Shown in pieces: positions 18,034 through 26,423 of a stretch of 57,792 nt of DNA. The notes under the pieces were generated by a model. That model was not told the DNA's origin and did no database searches. It was given only the letters and a program-made list of their open reading frames with translations. The DNA lies in assembly GCF_000161935.1 (NCBI RefSeq), contig NZ_GG698803.1, positions 25,076 to 82,867 of the forward strand. Direction: 5' to 3'. Each line of letters starts with the position of its first letter. Positions within the stretch are counted from its first letter, which is position 1. This DNA is from Limosilactobacillus coleohominis 101-4-CHN. GTDB lineage: Bacteria > Bacillota > Bacilli > Lactobacillales > Lactobacillaceae. Both the position numbers and the translations under genes were made by a program.

Positions 18034-18068
18034 GACTCAGTGTGAAATAATTTTACACTGAGTTTTTT
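18034..18068 (+). terminator. Terminator closing RNA element copy 2
   Basis: ACTCAGTGT pairs exactly with ACACTGAGT and is followed by a T run. The 18069-18229 gap beyond it is AT-rich; it presumably holds the promoter of the PTS operon, but I see no clear -35/-10 pair. Confidence 0.85.
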
Positions 18069-18232
18069 AATTACAAACATTATATAAATATACATAAGAT
18101 AATTGGTTAAATAACTAATAGTTTTATATGGTATCATTGTGGACGTGTTCACAACAATGGCCATTACATTGGACACTTATTTATCATCATTATTTTAATA
18201 ACCTGTTAGACTAAAAATAAGGAGGGAGGATG

Positions 18233-19720
18233 ATGACTAAGAGCAGTGATAAAATTGTCAGTACTTTAGCTAAGTATGATCGGTTTGTCACGTCGAAAGA
18301 GTTAGCACAAATTATTGGAGTTTCACCAAAAACTATTTACCGATCTGTTACCGAGATTAATCAGAAATATCACTTCCCATTGATTAAATCTGAACGTGGG
18401 AAGGGATATATTCTTGATTATGACCAATATCTTAAACTAAATGGACATTTCCATGAAGAACAAAATCTGGTTGTTAAGTCACCCATCGAACGGCGGAATG
18501 AAGTGATTACAACATTACTATTCAATGCACCTTTAGCAGTTAATATTAATGATGTTTATGAGAAGTATTATGTTAGTGCAGAATTAATTCGTCAGGATTT
18601 GTTAGCAATTAATAATTTGCTACATAAATACAACCTCAACATTCAACGTCATAATAATTATGTGGCTGTTAAAGGTGAAGAACAGCAAATTCGACGGGCA
18701 ATTAATAGTGCATTGGTTCAGAGCAAGGCGATGAATACTGAAAGTATTAATGATTTTGCTAGTGAGTTCGAAGATTTGAGCAATTATGATAATTCATTTC
18801 TAACTACTCAAATTGATTGGATTCAGAAGTCATTAGGAACTACAATTCCTTATCCATACAATGTTAATATTTTTTCGCACTTGTATGTTTTAATTAAACG
18901 ATTTCGAAATGGCAAGGTTGTTAAGGACACTCAACAAAGCGATTTTGCGGATAAGTGTCTTCAATTGCGTAAAGAAAATGCTAAATTTTGGAAAATCAGT
19001 AATGATGTTATTCAGAATACAGCTGATTATATTCATCGAGATATTCCTGAAATTGAAAGCTATTATTTATTAGAATATTTAATTTCGATGCGGTATAATC
19101 ACGACTTTGCAATTGATGATGAAGTGTCTTCGGATGCCAGTAAGCTTGCAGACTATTATATTAATGGCTTTCAGCTTAGTATTCATGATCCAAAAGTTAA
19201 AGCGTTAAAGGGCGATTTAATTAGTCATATTAGACCGATGTTCAATCGTCTAAAGAATCGCATTGTAATTGCTAATAAATTATTGGATGACATTAAATCA
19301 GAGTATCAAAAGTTATTCGATTGTTTGAAACGATTAAGTAGACAGGCGAATGATGATGGATTACTTTCATGGAAAATTAGTGATGATGAGATTGGCTTTT
19401 TGACGTTATATTTCGCCAAATATTTTGAGGAAACCAGTTTAAATAAGAGAGTTTTAGTGATGTGTGCAAGTGGTGTTGGTACTTCTAAATTATTGTACGC
19501 AAAAATTCACAGAAACTTTCCTGAACTAGATTTAGTTGGTATTGTCTCAAAAAGTGATTATGAAAGCCATTATTCGCAATACGTTAATGTTGATTTAATT
19601 GTTTCAACTATTCCAGTTAGTCCAAGGAACAATGAGCAAGTAATTTTATCAAGCGCAATGTTTAATATGCAAGATCGAAATAGATTGAGTAGGTATCTTG
19701 ATGAACATAATGTTGATTAA
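18233..19720 (+). CDS. BglG/MtlR-type PTS transcriptional regulator without EIIA domain
   Basis: 495 residues; AAGGAGG is seven bases before the ATG at 18233 (an ATG at 18230 is closer than usual). The order is an N-terminal winged helix-turn-helix (D-R-F-V-T-S-K-E-L-A, then P-K-T-I-Y-R), a second HTH-like region around residues 85-150, and two PTS regulation domains roughly at 180-390. A GatB-like EIIB domain follows with V-M-C-A-S-G-V-G-T-S-K near 408. The usual C-terminal EIIA domain of this class is missing and is encoded by the next, slightly overlapping gene. It should be phosphorylated by PTS proteins and control the galactitol-type PTS genes that follow. Confidence 0.85.
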   Translation: MTKSSDKIVSTLAKYDRFVTSKELAQIIGVSPKTIYRSVTEINQKYHFPLIKSERGKGYILDYDQYLKLNGHFHEEQNLVVKSPIERRNEVITTLLFNAPLAVNINDVYEKYYVSAELIRQDLLAINNLLHKYNLNIQRHNNYVAVKGEEQQIRRAINSALVQSKAMNTESINDFASEFEDLSNYDNSFLTTQIDWIQKSLGTTIPYPYNVNIFSHLYVLIKRFRNGKVVKDTQQSDFADKCLQLRKENAKFWKISNDVIQNTADYIHRDIPEIESYYLLEYLISMRYNHDFAIDDEVSSDASKLADYYINGFQLSIHDPKVKALKGDLISHIRPMFNRLKNRIVIANKLLDDIKSEYQKLFDCLKRLSRQANDDGLLSWKISDDEIGFLTLYFAKYFEETSLNKRVLVMCASGVGTSKLLYAKIHRNFPELDLVGIVSKSDYESHYSQYVNVDLIVSTIPVSPRNNEQVILSSAMFNMQDRNRLSRYLDEHNVD

Positions 19721-20105
19721 ATTAGTAGACGTCAAGGATTATTCTGATTGGCGAAGATTAATAATTAAAAAACTAATGCTTTCGGATGAACTTAATGCTG
19801 ACTTATTGGTACAACTACAAGAGCGTGACCGTTTAGGTAGTATTCAGGTTGATGAACACGTAATTATGCCACATGTTGTAAGTAATAAATTGCCGAAAAG
19901 TTGGTTGATAATTAGTCAAGTGGACAGACCAATTAAGTATGGTACAAGTAATGATATAACCACGGGCATTTACATTTTTTCACGCCCAAAGGATTCATCG
20001 ATATCGTCATCAGTTGATTGTTTAACTGATGAATCGGTTATGAAAGCCCTTCAAAATCCAAAATTGTCTTATCAACAATTAATGGATTTACTAAGAGTTG
20101 GATAG
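19701..20105 (+). CDS. EIIA-like PTS domain protein, split from the regulator
   Basis: 134 residues beginning at ATG 19701, inside the last codons of the regulator gene, with an AGG seven bases upstream. The sequence has the fructose/mannitol-type EIIA histidine motif V-I-M-P-H-V, with His near residue 58. In related regulators this domain is fused at the C terminus. The overlap and order suggest a former single protein split in two, or a natural two-protein arrangement. It may relay phosphate between the PTS and the regulator. Translation is probably coupled to the regulator. Confidence 0.72.
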   Translation: MNIMLIKLVDVKDYSDWRRLIIKKLMLSDELNADLLVQLQERDRLGSIQVDEHVIMPHVVSNKLPKSWLIISQVDRPIKYGTSNDITTGIYIFSRPKDSSISSSVDCLTDESVMKALQNPKLSYQQLMDLLRVG

Positions 20106-20117
20106 GAGAGAGACAAA

Positions 20118-20573
20118 ATGCTTTTTGATAAAAAAGTGGTGTTCTTTGATCAAAGTGCCTCCAGTAATACAGATGCGCTGACAAAATTAGCAAATCATTT
20201 ATATGATGTTGGAGTTGTTACTAATGAGTACAAGGATGCTATTTTAAAGCGTGAGGCTAGTTTTCCCACAGGTTTAATGACGCAAACAATCGGTGTTGCA
20301 ATTCCGCATTGTGACCCTGATAAAGTTATTGAACCACAAATTGGTTTCATGCGGTTGAAGGAACCCGTAACTTTCCATCAAATGGGAGATAATGCTGAAA
20401 TTCAAGTAAAAGTCCTTTTTATGCTGGCTTTGAAGAAATCAGACGATCAATTAACTATGTTGCAGAAATTAATGGCATTGTTCCAAAACGAAGAAGCAAT
20501 GACAGCCGTTCAAAATGTATCGTCAATTGATGACTTTATTTCACTGATGAAGGAAAACGGAATTATTGAATAA
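20118..20573 (+). CDS. PTS EIIA component, galactitol/fructose type
   Basis: 151 residues, start preceded by GGAGAG. The phosphorylated histidine is His64 in V-A-I-P-H-C-D-P-D, the normal motif for fructose/mannitol-fold EIIA. It takes phosphate from HPr and passes it to the EIIB protein encoded three genes on. It lies 12 bases after the EIIA-like gene and 18 bases before the EIIC gene, so all are one operon. The cargo sugar cannot be read from EIIA. Confidence 0.88.
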   Translation: MLFDKKVVFFDQSASSNTDALTKLANHLYDVGVVTNEYKDAILKREASFPTGLMTQTIGVAIPHCDPDKVIEPQIGFMRLKEPVTFHQMGDNAEIQVKVLFMLALKKSDDQLTMLQKLMALFQNEEAMTAVQNVSSIDDFISLMKENGIIE

Positions 20574-20591
20574 TATTGAGGAGGAAACAAT

Positions 20592-21947
20592 ATGAGCGCA
20601 GTTAGTGCGGGATTGCAATGGTTTGTTAACCTTGGAGCTAGTGTAATGCTCCCAATTCTTTTATTCATTTTTGCTTTAATTTTACGAATTACCCCGGGTA
20701 AGGCTTTTAAGGCAGGCTTAACAGTCGGGATCGGTTTTGTTGGTTTGAACTTAGTCATTACTTTATTGACTAAAAACCTTGGACCTGCTTCACACGCAAT
20801 GGTTCGTAACTTTGGTTTAAACCTTTCAACTTTGGATATTGGTTGGCCAGCTGGATCTGCTGTTGCCTATGGGACTGTTCTTGGAAGTTTAGCAATTCCG
20901 GTTGGTGTTATTACTAATGTTATTTTACTGATTATTGGATTGACTAAGACGCTTGATGTTGACGTTTGGAATTACTGGCACATTGCCTTCACAGGTTCTA
21001 TTGTTTATGCGGTAACTCATAATTTTGCATTAGGTATTTTCACGATGGTTGTTCACATCATGATTATTTATCTGTTAGCCGATATGTCAGCTCCATATAT
21101 TCAAAAGCAATATGGCTTACCTGGTATTTCCTTCCCACAAGGTGCCTCTGCTCCAGGATTTTTACTGGCTTTGCCATTAAATTGGTTGATGGACCGAATT
21201 CCTGGAATTAACAAAATTAAGATTACTCCAAAAACTGTTCAAAAGCGGATGGGTGTATTCGGTGATGCCTCAGTAATGGGACTGATCATTGGTATTATTA
21301 TTGGTTTGCTGGCTAAATACTCATTTGCTAAGACTCTGCAACTTGGTGTAACTACTGCTGCTGTTCTTGTCTTAATGCCACGGATGGTTTCACTCTTAAT
21401 GGAAGGATTGACGCCAATTTCTGAAGGTGCCAACGACTTTATTAAGAAACACTTCCCAGGCCGTAATCTCTACATTGGGATGGATAGTGCCTTAGCTGCT
21501 GGTAACGAAACAGTTCTGTCTTCTGCATTGATTTTAGTACCAATTACACTATTAATTGCTGTTATTCTTCCAGGAAACAGCACATTACCATTTGGTGACT
21601 TAGCAACAATTCCATATATGATCGCCATTATGGCCGCTGTGTTCCGTGGTGATATTTTCCGTACTTTAATTGGTGGGATTGTTGATATCATCATTACACT
21701 TTACATTGCCTCATGGGTTGCACCATTTGTTACTGCTTCTGCAAAGGCAGCACACTTTGGATTACAAGGCGCAAGTTCCATTACTGTTTTAAGTGATGGT
21801 GGTGTATGGACAACTTGGTTAATTATCGGCCTTGGTAAGATCATGACTTGGGGTGGCATTGGCCTAATCGGTGTAGTAACACTTGCTATCATGATTTGGT
21901 ATAATAAGTTTCACAAGGCTAATGATAAAGCCGTAGCTGATAAATAG
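20592..21947 (+). CDS. PTS EIIC component, galactitol (GatC) family
   Basis: 451 residues with about ten to twelve membrane segments and a strong GAGGAGG site. The N-terminal L-Q-W-F-V-N-L-G-A-S-V-M-L-P and the D-I-G-W-P-A-G-S-A-V-A-Y-G-T segment near residue 80 are typical of GatC/SgcC permeases. It forms the sugar channel and docks the separate EIIB. Related systems carry galactitol, and some probably carry pentitols or ketoses. No polyol-phosphate dehydrogenase or aldolase is encoded near it, so the substrate remains open and the downstream enzymes must lie elsewhere. Confidence 0.88.
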   Translation: MSAVSAGLQWFVNLGASVMLPILLFIFALILRITPGKAFKAGLTVGIGFVGLNLVITLLTKNLGPASHAMVRNFGLNLSTLDIGWPAGSAVAYGTVLGSLAIPVGVITNVILLIIGLTKTLDVDVWNYWHIAFTGSIVYAVTHNFALGIFTMVVHIMIIYLLADMSAPYIQKQYGLPGISFPQGASAPGFLLALPLNWLMDRIPGINKIKITPKTVQKRMGVFGDASVMGLIIGIIIGLLAKYSFAKTLQLGVTTAAVLVLMPRMVSLLMEGLTPISEGANDFIKKHFPGRNLYIGMDSALAAGNETVLSSALILVPITLLIAVILPGNSTLPFGDLATIPYMIAIMAAVFRGDIFRTLIGGIVDIIITLYIASWVAPFVTASAKAAHFGLQGASSITVLSDGGVWTTWLIIGLGKIMTWGGIGLIGVVTLAIMIWYNKFHKANDKAVADK

Positions 21948-21967
21948 GAAAAAGGAGAGTATTAATT

Positions 21968-22255
21968 ATGAAGACTTTAATGGTTGTATGTGGTAGTGGT
22001 ATTGCTACTTCAACTGTTGTTGAAGGCAAGATTCGTGATTTCTTAGACTCCAAGGGCGTACTTGATAAGGTTAAGATGCTAAAGGGTAATATTGCTGAAC
22101 AAATTAATCACATTGATGAATATGATGCATTTGTAAGCACAACAGTTGTACCAGATGATGTTAAGGATAAGGTAATCAGTGGTTTGCCAATTCTTACTGG
22201 TATGGGTGCTGATAAAGCCTATGAAGAAATTTTAGATAAATTAGGTTTGAATTAA
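21968..22255 (+). CDS. PTS EIIB component, galactitol type
   Basis: 95 residues, AAAGGAG upstream. The phosphorylated cysteine is Cys8 in V-V-C-G-S-G-I-A-T-S, the P-loop-like motif of GatB proteins. It takes phosphate from the EIIA encoded at 20118-20573 and phosphorylates the sugar carried by the EIIC. Last gene of the operon, followed by a terminator. Confidence 0.9.
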   Translation: MKTLMVVCGSGIATSTVVEGKIRDFLDSKGVLDKVKMLKGNIAEQINHIDEYDAFVSTTVVPDDVKDKVISGLPILTGMGADKAYEEILDKLGLN

Positions 22256-22277
22256 TCTAGTCAGCTTAATTTAAATT

Positions 22278-22313
22278 GGGGCCATCATGGTATATGCGTG
22301 ATGGTCTTTTTTA
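22278..22313 (+). terminator. Terminator of galactitol-type PTS operon
   Basis: CCATCA pairs with TGATGG (extended by G-U/C pairs) and is followed by a T run. Confidence 0.8.
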
Positions 22314-22365
22314 TATACATGCGATTGGTAATGATATTTAGAATTAATTTATGGAGCCATACTAA

Positions 22366-22404
22366 AGAATCCCGGCTAATCTGAAAAGATTAATCGGGAT
22401 TCTT
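22366..22404 (-). terminator. Terminator of mannose-type PTS operon
   Basis: GAATCCCG and CGGGATTC, with TAATCT/AGATTA inside, form a long hairpin just beyond the last minus-strand gene, followed on that strand by TTT. Confidence 0.8.
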
Positions 22405-22407
22405 GAT

Positions 22408-22959
22408 CTAGCTTAGTAAATTATATTGCTCATTAATTAATATTTTAGGATTGTATATAATCCCTTGGCGTTTAAGCTCGTTATATATAGCTAAAAAGGG
22501 CTTACGCCTAAACTTAAATCCATCAATGATAATTGAGTAAATAGCTAAATTACCGTTTTCTGAATAATTATTTTGAATTTGCTTAGCAGTTTTCTTTTGG
22601 TCTGTTATGACATCAAATGCAATTATTCCAATTTGATAAGTAGCATTGTTGGGAACGAGTTCTATTTTTTTGATTAATTGCCATGGGATAGTAACAGGCT
22701 TCTTTTGGGTGTAATCAGTTACTCCTTGGTCATTAATTAAATATAGTGTTTTGTTGGTAATTAATGGTTTTGAGGTTTTCCAAGTTAAAACTAAAAATAG
22801 AATCGCAAAGAAAACAGCAAATATCTTCCAGATTATAATTGTTTTTACCCATAAAATGGATAAAAGTCCACTGATAATTAATACATAAGCAATATCAATT
22901 ATTAGAATTCTGACAGGATCGGCAGTAACTTTATACTGACTATTATTCTGCTGAGTCAA
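22408..22959 (-). CDS. Small membrane protein of the mannose PTS operon, STM3941-like
   Basis: 183 residues beginning at a TTG at 22959, with GGAAGGTGGTG upstream on the minus strand. Two membrane helices lie at about residues 18-35 and 42-60. They are followed by a soluble part with Y-L-I-N-D-Q-G-V-T-D, I-P-W-x-x-I-K-K-I and alternating strands, which looks like a PH-type fold. I associate this layout with the STM3941 family, but I cannot verify it. It is the last gene of the PTS operon, 30 bases after EIIB. A role in modulating the permease is possible but unproven. Confidence 0.55.
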   Translation of the reverse strand: MTQQNNSQYKVTADPVRILIIDIAYVLIISGLLSILWVKTIIIWKIFAVFFAILFLVLTWKTSKPLITNKTLYLINDQGVTDYTQKKPVTIPWQLIKKIELVPNNATYQIGIIAFDVITDQKKTAKQIQNNYSENGNLAIYSIIIDGFKFRRKPFLAIYNELKRQGIIYNPKILINEQYNLLS

Positions 22960-22989
22960 TAAAGTTCACCACCTTCCTATCTATTTATT

Positions 22990-23466
22990 TTATGCCTTAA
23001 AATTAACTTTGCGTGATTCAGGTACCGACTGGAAGTAAACTTCAACATCATCGTTAGCCAATTCTTTTAGATCATTGATGTCATCTTGGGTAAGTGAAAC
23101 ATCTCCAATTGGTTGTGAAACGGTATCGGGCTTTTTAGCAGCTCCACCAACGTCAACTTCTTTTAAAGGTAATCCGTTGTCATAGGATTCTTTTAATTCT
23201 TTAACGTTTTTGAAAACAATTAATGCTTTATCATTACCAAATTGATCTTTATTCCATTCATCGGCAACTTCCTTAGTAGAAAATACTTTAATTTTTAGTC
23301 CACCTGTAGAATTTGTTGAAACGTAGATGTCCTTAAGAAAGTCGTCAGCTGCTGTTGCATTATCAACAACATAAACGGAATTTGTTCCACGTCCCTTAGT
23401 CCATTTTTGCATAACCTTTCCATGAATAAGACGGTCATCTACACGAGCCATATTAATTTCACCCAT
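22990..23466 (-). CDS. PTS EIIB component, mannose/sorbose family
   Basis: 158 residues; AAGGAGA precedes the ATG on the minus strand. The phosphorylated histidine is His15 in V-D-D-R-L-I-H-G-K-V, the standard mannose-family EIIB motif. It takes phosphate from the EIIA protein encoded just before it and transfers it to sugar carried by the EIIC/EIID pair. Mannose-family systems move mannose, glucose, sorbose, fructose or amino sugars. Separate EIIA and EIIB proteins are more common in the sorbose and N-acetylgalactosamine types than in manL-type systems, where they are fused. Confidence 0.9.
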   Translation of the reverse strand: MGEINMARVDDRLIHGKVMQKWTKGRGTNSVYVVDNATAADDFLKDIYVSTNSTGGLKIKVFSTKEVADEWNKDQFGNDKALIVFKNVKELKESYDNGLPLKEVDVGGAAKKPDTVSQPIGDVSLTQDDINDLKELANDDVEVYFQSVPESRKVNFKA

Positions 23467-23479
23467 AATTATCTCTCCT

Positions 23480-23899
23480 TTATTTGTTATTTAAAAAGTT
23501 AATATCAATTAACTTCATACCATTTTGTCCAACTTCAATAGAATCTTTAATTAACTTGTTTGTGTCATCTTCGGTATCTGTAAAATTAATTAAGTTAATT
23601 AATACTGGTAAGTTTAAACCAGTAATAATCTTTAAGTCGCGATAATTTGCTAATGAACGTAATGCAACATTGGATGGACTACCACCAAGTAGATCGACTA
23701 AAATGATCGTTTCATCATATTGATCCTTGTTGTTGTCCAAAACTTCTAGGACTTTATTTTTAAGATCATCTACAGATTCGCCTTGGTGTAATCCAAGCCC
23801 AGTTACATTTTTTTGCTCGCCCATTAAAAGTTCTAGACTTTTTACAGTTTCAATACCCATATCACCATGTGTAACAAGTAAAAATGCACGTTTCTTCAA
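23480..23899 (-). CDS. PTS EIIA component, mannose family
   Basis: 139 residues starting at a TTG at 23899; GGAG lies about 11 bases upstream, and no ATG fits. The phosphorylated histidine is His11 in L-L-V-T-H-G-D-M-G. D-L-L-G-G-S-P-S-N-V-A near residue 68 is the conserved second motif of the fold. It accepts phosphate from HPr. It lies between the EIID and EIIB genes with short gaps of 13 to 21 bases, so all are cotranscribed. Confidence 0.9.
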   Translation of the reverse strand: MKKRAFLLVTHGDMGIETVKSLELLMGEQKNVTGLGLHQGESVDDLKNKVLEVLDNNKDQYDETIILVDLLGGSPSNVALRSLANYRDLKIITGLNLPVLINLINFTDTEDDTNKLIKDSIEVGQNGMKLIDINFLNNK

Positions 23900-23920
23900 T
23901 TTATCAACATCTCCAGTTTA

Positions 23921-24826
23921 TTAAACGATATAGAAGCAAGATAGAACAATTAAAATGATTGTTAGGTAAATTAATCCACGAGTAATCTTAAGCCCCTTCT
24001 TCTGGAAGTATAGATAGAGAAGTAAGATTGCTGTTAAAGGAAGAATTCCTGGCATAATGGTATTTAAAATTGATTGAACATCAAATGTTTTATGAGAAAT
24101 TGTGAATTTCAAGTAGCTCTTGATCTTAACGTATTGTCCAGCCATGATTCCCATCATGTATAGTCCTAAAACACCTAGTCCATCAATAATGGATGACATT
24201 CGACCAGAAGTCATAATTTCTTTAGCCGCAGACCGACCTAGTGAATATCCCATCTTTGTAAAGTAGTAACCATAAATATAGGTAGCGGTTGCAAAACAAA
24301 GGAATGGTAAAAGACATCCTAAGAAATTACCCTTTTGTGCAAATGGTAAGAAAATGGCAATGAAAATGTATTGAACGGTACCTGAGTCAATAGAATCACC
24401 AATTCCAGCTAGTGGACCCATTAGCCCAACTTTAGTGTTGGAAATAATATCGGTAGAAATAGCTTCTTCACCGTTGGCCATTGCTCGAGCACGTGCTTCT
24501 TCTAGGGAAATGGTAACTCCCATTAGTGTCCCACCACCCCACGTACACTGGGTGTTGAAAAATAGCAAGTGACGTTGGAAAGCCTTTGCTAGCTCGTCTT
24601 TAGTTTTATATAACTTTTTTAAAATTGGAATTAATCCAAAGCAAAAGGCGGGGGCAAGCATTCGGTCAAATGTATGGTTAACTTCATTAGCCCACCACCA
24701 TCCAAACCAGGCTTTCATTAAATCACGATTTGTTATTTTATCAGGTTGCGGGATTTGTCCCTTGTTGTTTGATTCTGGTTCAACATTTTGATTTTGTCCC
24801 TTTGGGGCATCGTTTTCTTTACTCAA
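23921..24826 (-). CDS. PTS EIID component, mannose family
   Basis: 301 residues taking the TTG at 24826 as start. AAGGAGGGG lies just upstream of it, inside the frame that would begin at 24853, so the longer version is rejected. After a polar, Asn/Gln/Pro-rich tail of about 35 residues comes the family core: R-D-L-M-K-A-W near 36, M-G-V-T-I-S-L-E-E-A-R-A near 140 and M-G-P-L-A-G-I-G-D-S near 180. Near the C terminus are membrane segments. EIID works with EIIC as the sugar channel. The extended hydrophilic N terminus is longer than in most ManZ-type proteins. Confidence 0.88.
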   Translation of the reverse strand: MSKENDAPKGQNQNVEPESNNKGQIPQPDKITNRDLMKAWFGWWWANEVNHTFDRMLAPAFCFGLIPILKKLYKTKDELAKAFQRHLLFFNTQCTWGGGTLMGVTISLEEARARAMANGEEAISTDIISNTKVGLMGPLAGIGDSIDSGTVQYIFIAIFLPFAQKGNFLGCLLPFLCFATATYIYGYYFTKMGYSLGRSAAKEIMTSGRMSSIIDGLGVLGLYMMGIMAGQYVKIKSYLKFTISHKTFDVQSILNTIMPGILPLTAILLLYLYFQKKGLKITRGLIYLTIILIVLSCFYIV

Positions 24827-24842
24827 TATTGACCCCTCCTTA

Positions 24843-25613
24843 CTAATTATCAACTTGTTTTTGAGTAAACATTACATATAAGAACGCGAAGATAATTCCG
24901 AATGCAGCGTAGATCGTCATGTTAATGTTTAGTTTTGCAAAAGCAACACTCATAAAGTAGGCAAGGAAGAAGAATGGTAATAATTTTTGCTTACCAATTA
25001 CTTGTATAATAACTGCAATCCCTAATGCGGCTAATCCACCACCAACGCTTGTTAGTACGTGAATAATAGTTCCGTGTTGAATATTTGCAACAACATGAGC
25101 AATTACTGGAGCACCAAAGTAAAGAGCAATGAAAATTAATGGGATGAATAAGCAGAAAGAAATCACAGTTGGGATTGCCATAATAGAAATTCTTAATCCA
25201 TGTGCATTGGCTTCTTTTGCATATCTATCCATTGGCTTTAAGGCAAAAGTGTTAAGGAAGAAACGGAATTGATACAGATAACTACCAAGTAATCCAACCG
25301 GAACTGCAATAGCAATTGCAGCCTGCGGACTCATGTTTCCCATGATTGCAACGGGGACAGCGATTGCAGCTGCAATACATGGCTCAGCTGGTAAAGCACC
25401 ACCTGGAGCAACGAAGCCCATATAAACTAATTGAATTGCGGCTGTGATGATAACAGCTCGATGCATTTGTCCCATAATAAGGCCGACCATCATTCCAGTC
25501 ATTAGTGGACTAAATCTCATTGTTAATGTTGCAAATCCAAGAATACGAGATTCAACTAATGCAACCCATAATGCTATTAACAACGCCTGCCACACAGTTA
25601 AAGTCACGTGCAT
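24843..25613 (-). CDS. PTS EIIC component, mannose/sorbose family
   Basis: 256 residues, AGGAGG before the ATG at 25613. The motif G-G-A-L-P-A-E-P-C near residue 71 and about seven membrane helices are typical of mannose-family EIIC. It forms the channel with the EIID protein. It is the first gene of a five-gene minus-strand operon with a promoter and cre site directly upstream. The substrate within the mannose/sorbose/GalNAc group cannot be fixed from the sequence. Confidence 0.9.
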   Translation of the reverse strand: MHVTLTVWQALLIALWVALVESRILGFATLTMRFSPLMTGMMVGLIMGQMHRAVIITAAIQLVYMGFVAPGGALPAEPCIAAAIAVPVAIMGNMSPQAAIAIAVPVGLLGSYLYQFRFFLNTFALKPMDRYAKEANAHGLRISIMAIPTVISFCLFIPLIFIALYFGAPVIAHVVANIQHGTIIHVLTSVGGGLAALGIAVIIQVIGKQKLLPFFFLAYFMSVAFAKLNINMTIYAAFGIIFAFLYVMFTQKQVDN

Positions 25614-25689
25614 AAAATAACCTCCTAAAATAATTGCAAAATAAATTAGAAAGTTAGGTATCTAGAATGTTTAACTTTCTATTCACTTT

Positions 25690-25720
25690 TTATTATAATT
25701 GAAAGCGTATACATTACAAG
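25690..25720 (-). promoter_or_regulatory. Promoter and cre site of mannose-type PTS operon
   Basis: On the minus strand TTGTAA and TATAAT are spaced by 16 bases. Between them lies TGTATACGCTTTCA (25713-25700), which fits the CcpA cre consensus TGNAANCGNTNNCA except at one position. A cre inside the promoter spacer implies carbon catabolite repression. Confidence 0.7.
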
Positions 25721-25765
25721 TCGTTATATTTGATTTTTGAAATAAAATATTTAGGAGTGATTACT

Positions 25766-26413
25766 ATGGCTAAATTATATTTAGTTCGTCATGGAGAAAC
25801 TTTTTTAAATAAACTTGGACGGATGCAGGGCCAGATTGATTCTTTTTTAACTTTAAGGGGACATGCTCAAGCACACCAAGTAGGAAAGTCTATGCAAGAT
25901 ATTAATTTTACAAAGATTTTTTCTTCGGATTTAGGAAGGGCTGTTCAAACGACAAGAGATATTATAGAAGAACTTCACCTTGAGAATTTACCATATATAA
26001 CTAATAGTGATATTAGAGAAGTTAACTTTGGATCTTTTGATGGATTACCCTGTGATGATGTTTGGTCAATGATTACAAGATCAACGCCGTATGAAGATCA
26101 AAATGATATAATTAAGCACGGTGGAATGGAAGAAGTACGTTCCCTTATGTTAACTAAAGATGAAAATAAATACGCTGAATCGTATCGTGAAATTACTGAT
26201 CGCTGGAAACATTTTGTACATAGGCTTGAACCATTAAGAGAAGCAGACAATGTTTTAATAGTTTCACATGGGACGTTTATAAGAACAATTAGTGAATACT
26301 ATGGGGCAAATGTTGCTGGCAAAGATAATGTCCCATTAAATGGGGGAGTAACCATTTTCAATATGAATCAGAGTATAGTTTCTCTAAAAAAATATAATGT
26401 TCTATTAAAGTAA
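25766..26413 (+). CDS. Histidine phosphatase family protein (phosphoglycerate-mutase-like)
   Basis: 215 residues from the ATG at 25766 preceded by TAGGAG; the frame upstream is not needed. The catalytic L-V-R-H-G-E-T is at residues 5-11 and the second histidine is in V-S-H-G-T near 165. These proteins dephosphorylate small phosphate esters or act as cofactor-dependent mutases. The length and G-R-M-Q-G fit a broad-range phosphatase better than glycolytic mutase. It is divergent from the mannose-type PTS and 10 bases before a LysR gene, so a sugar-phosphate substrate from that PTS is possible. Confidence 0.85.
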   Translation: MAKLYLVRHGETFLNKLGRMQGQIDSFLTLRGHAQAHQVGKSMQDINFTKIFSSDLGRAVQTTRDIIEELHLENLPYITNSDIREVNFGSFDGLPCDDVWSMITRSTPYEDQNDIIKHGGMEEVRSLMLTKDENKYAESYREITDRWKHFVHRLEPLREADNVLIVSHGTFIRTISEYYGANVAGKDNVPLNGGVTIFNMNQSIVSLKKYNVLLK

Positions 26414-26423
26414 TGGTGTAACA

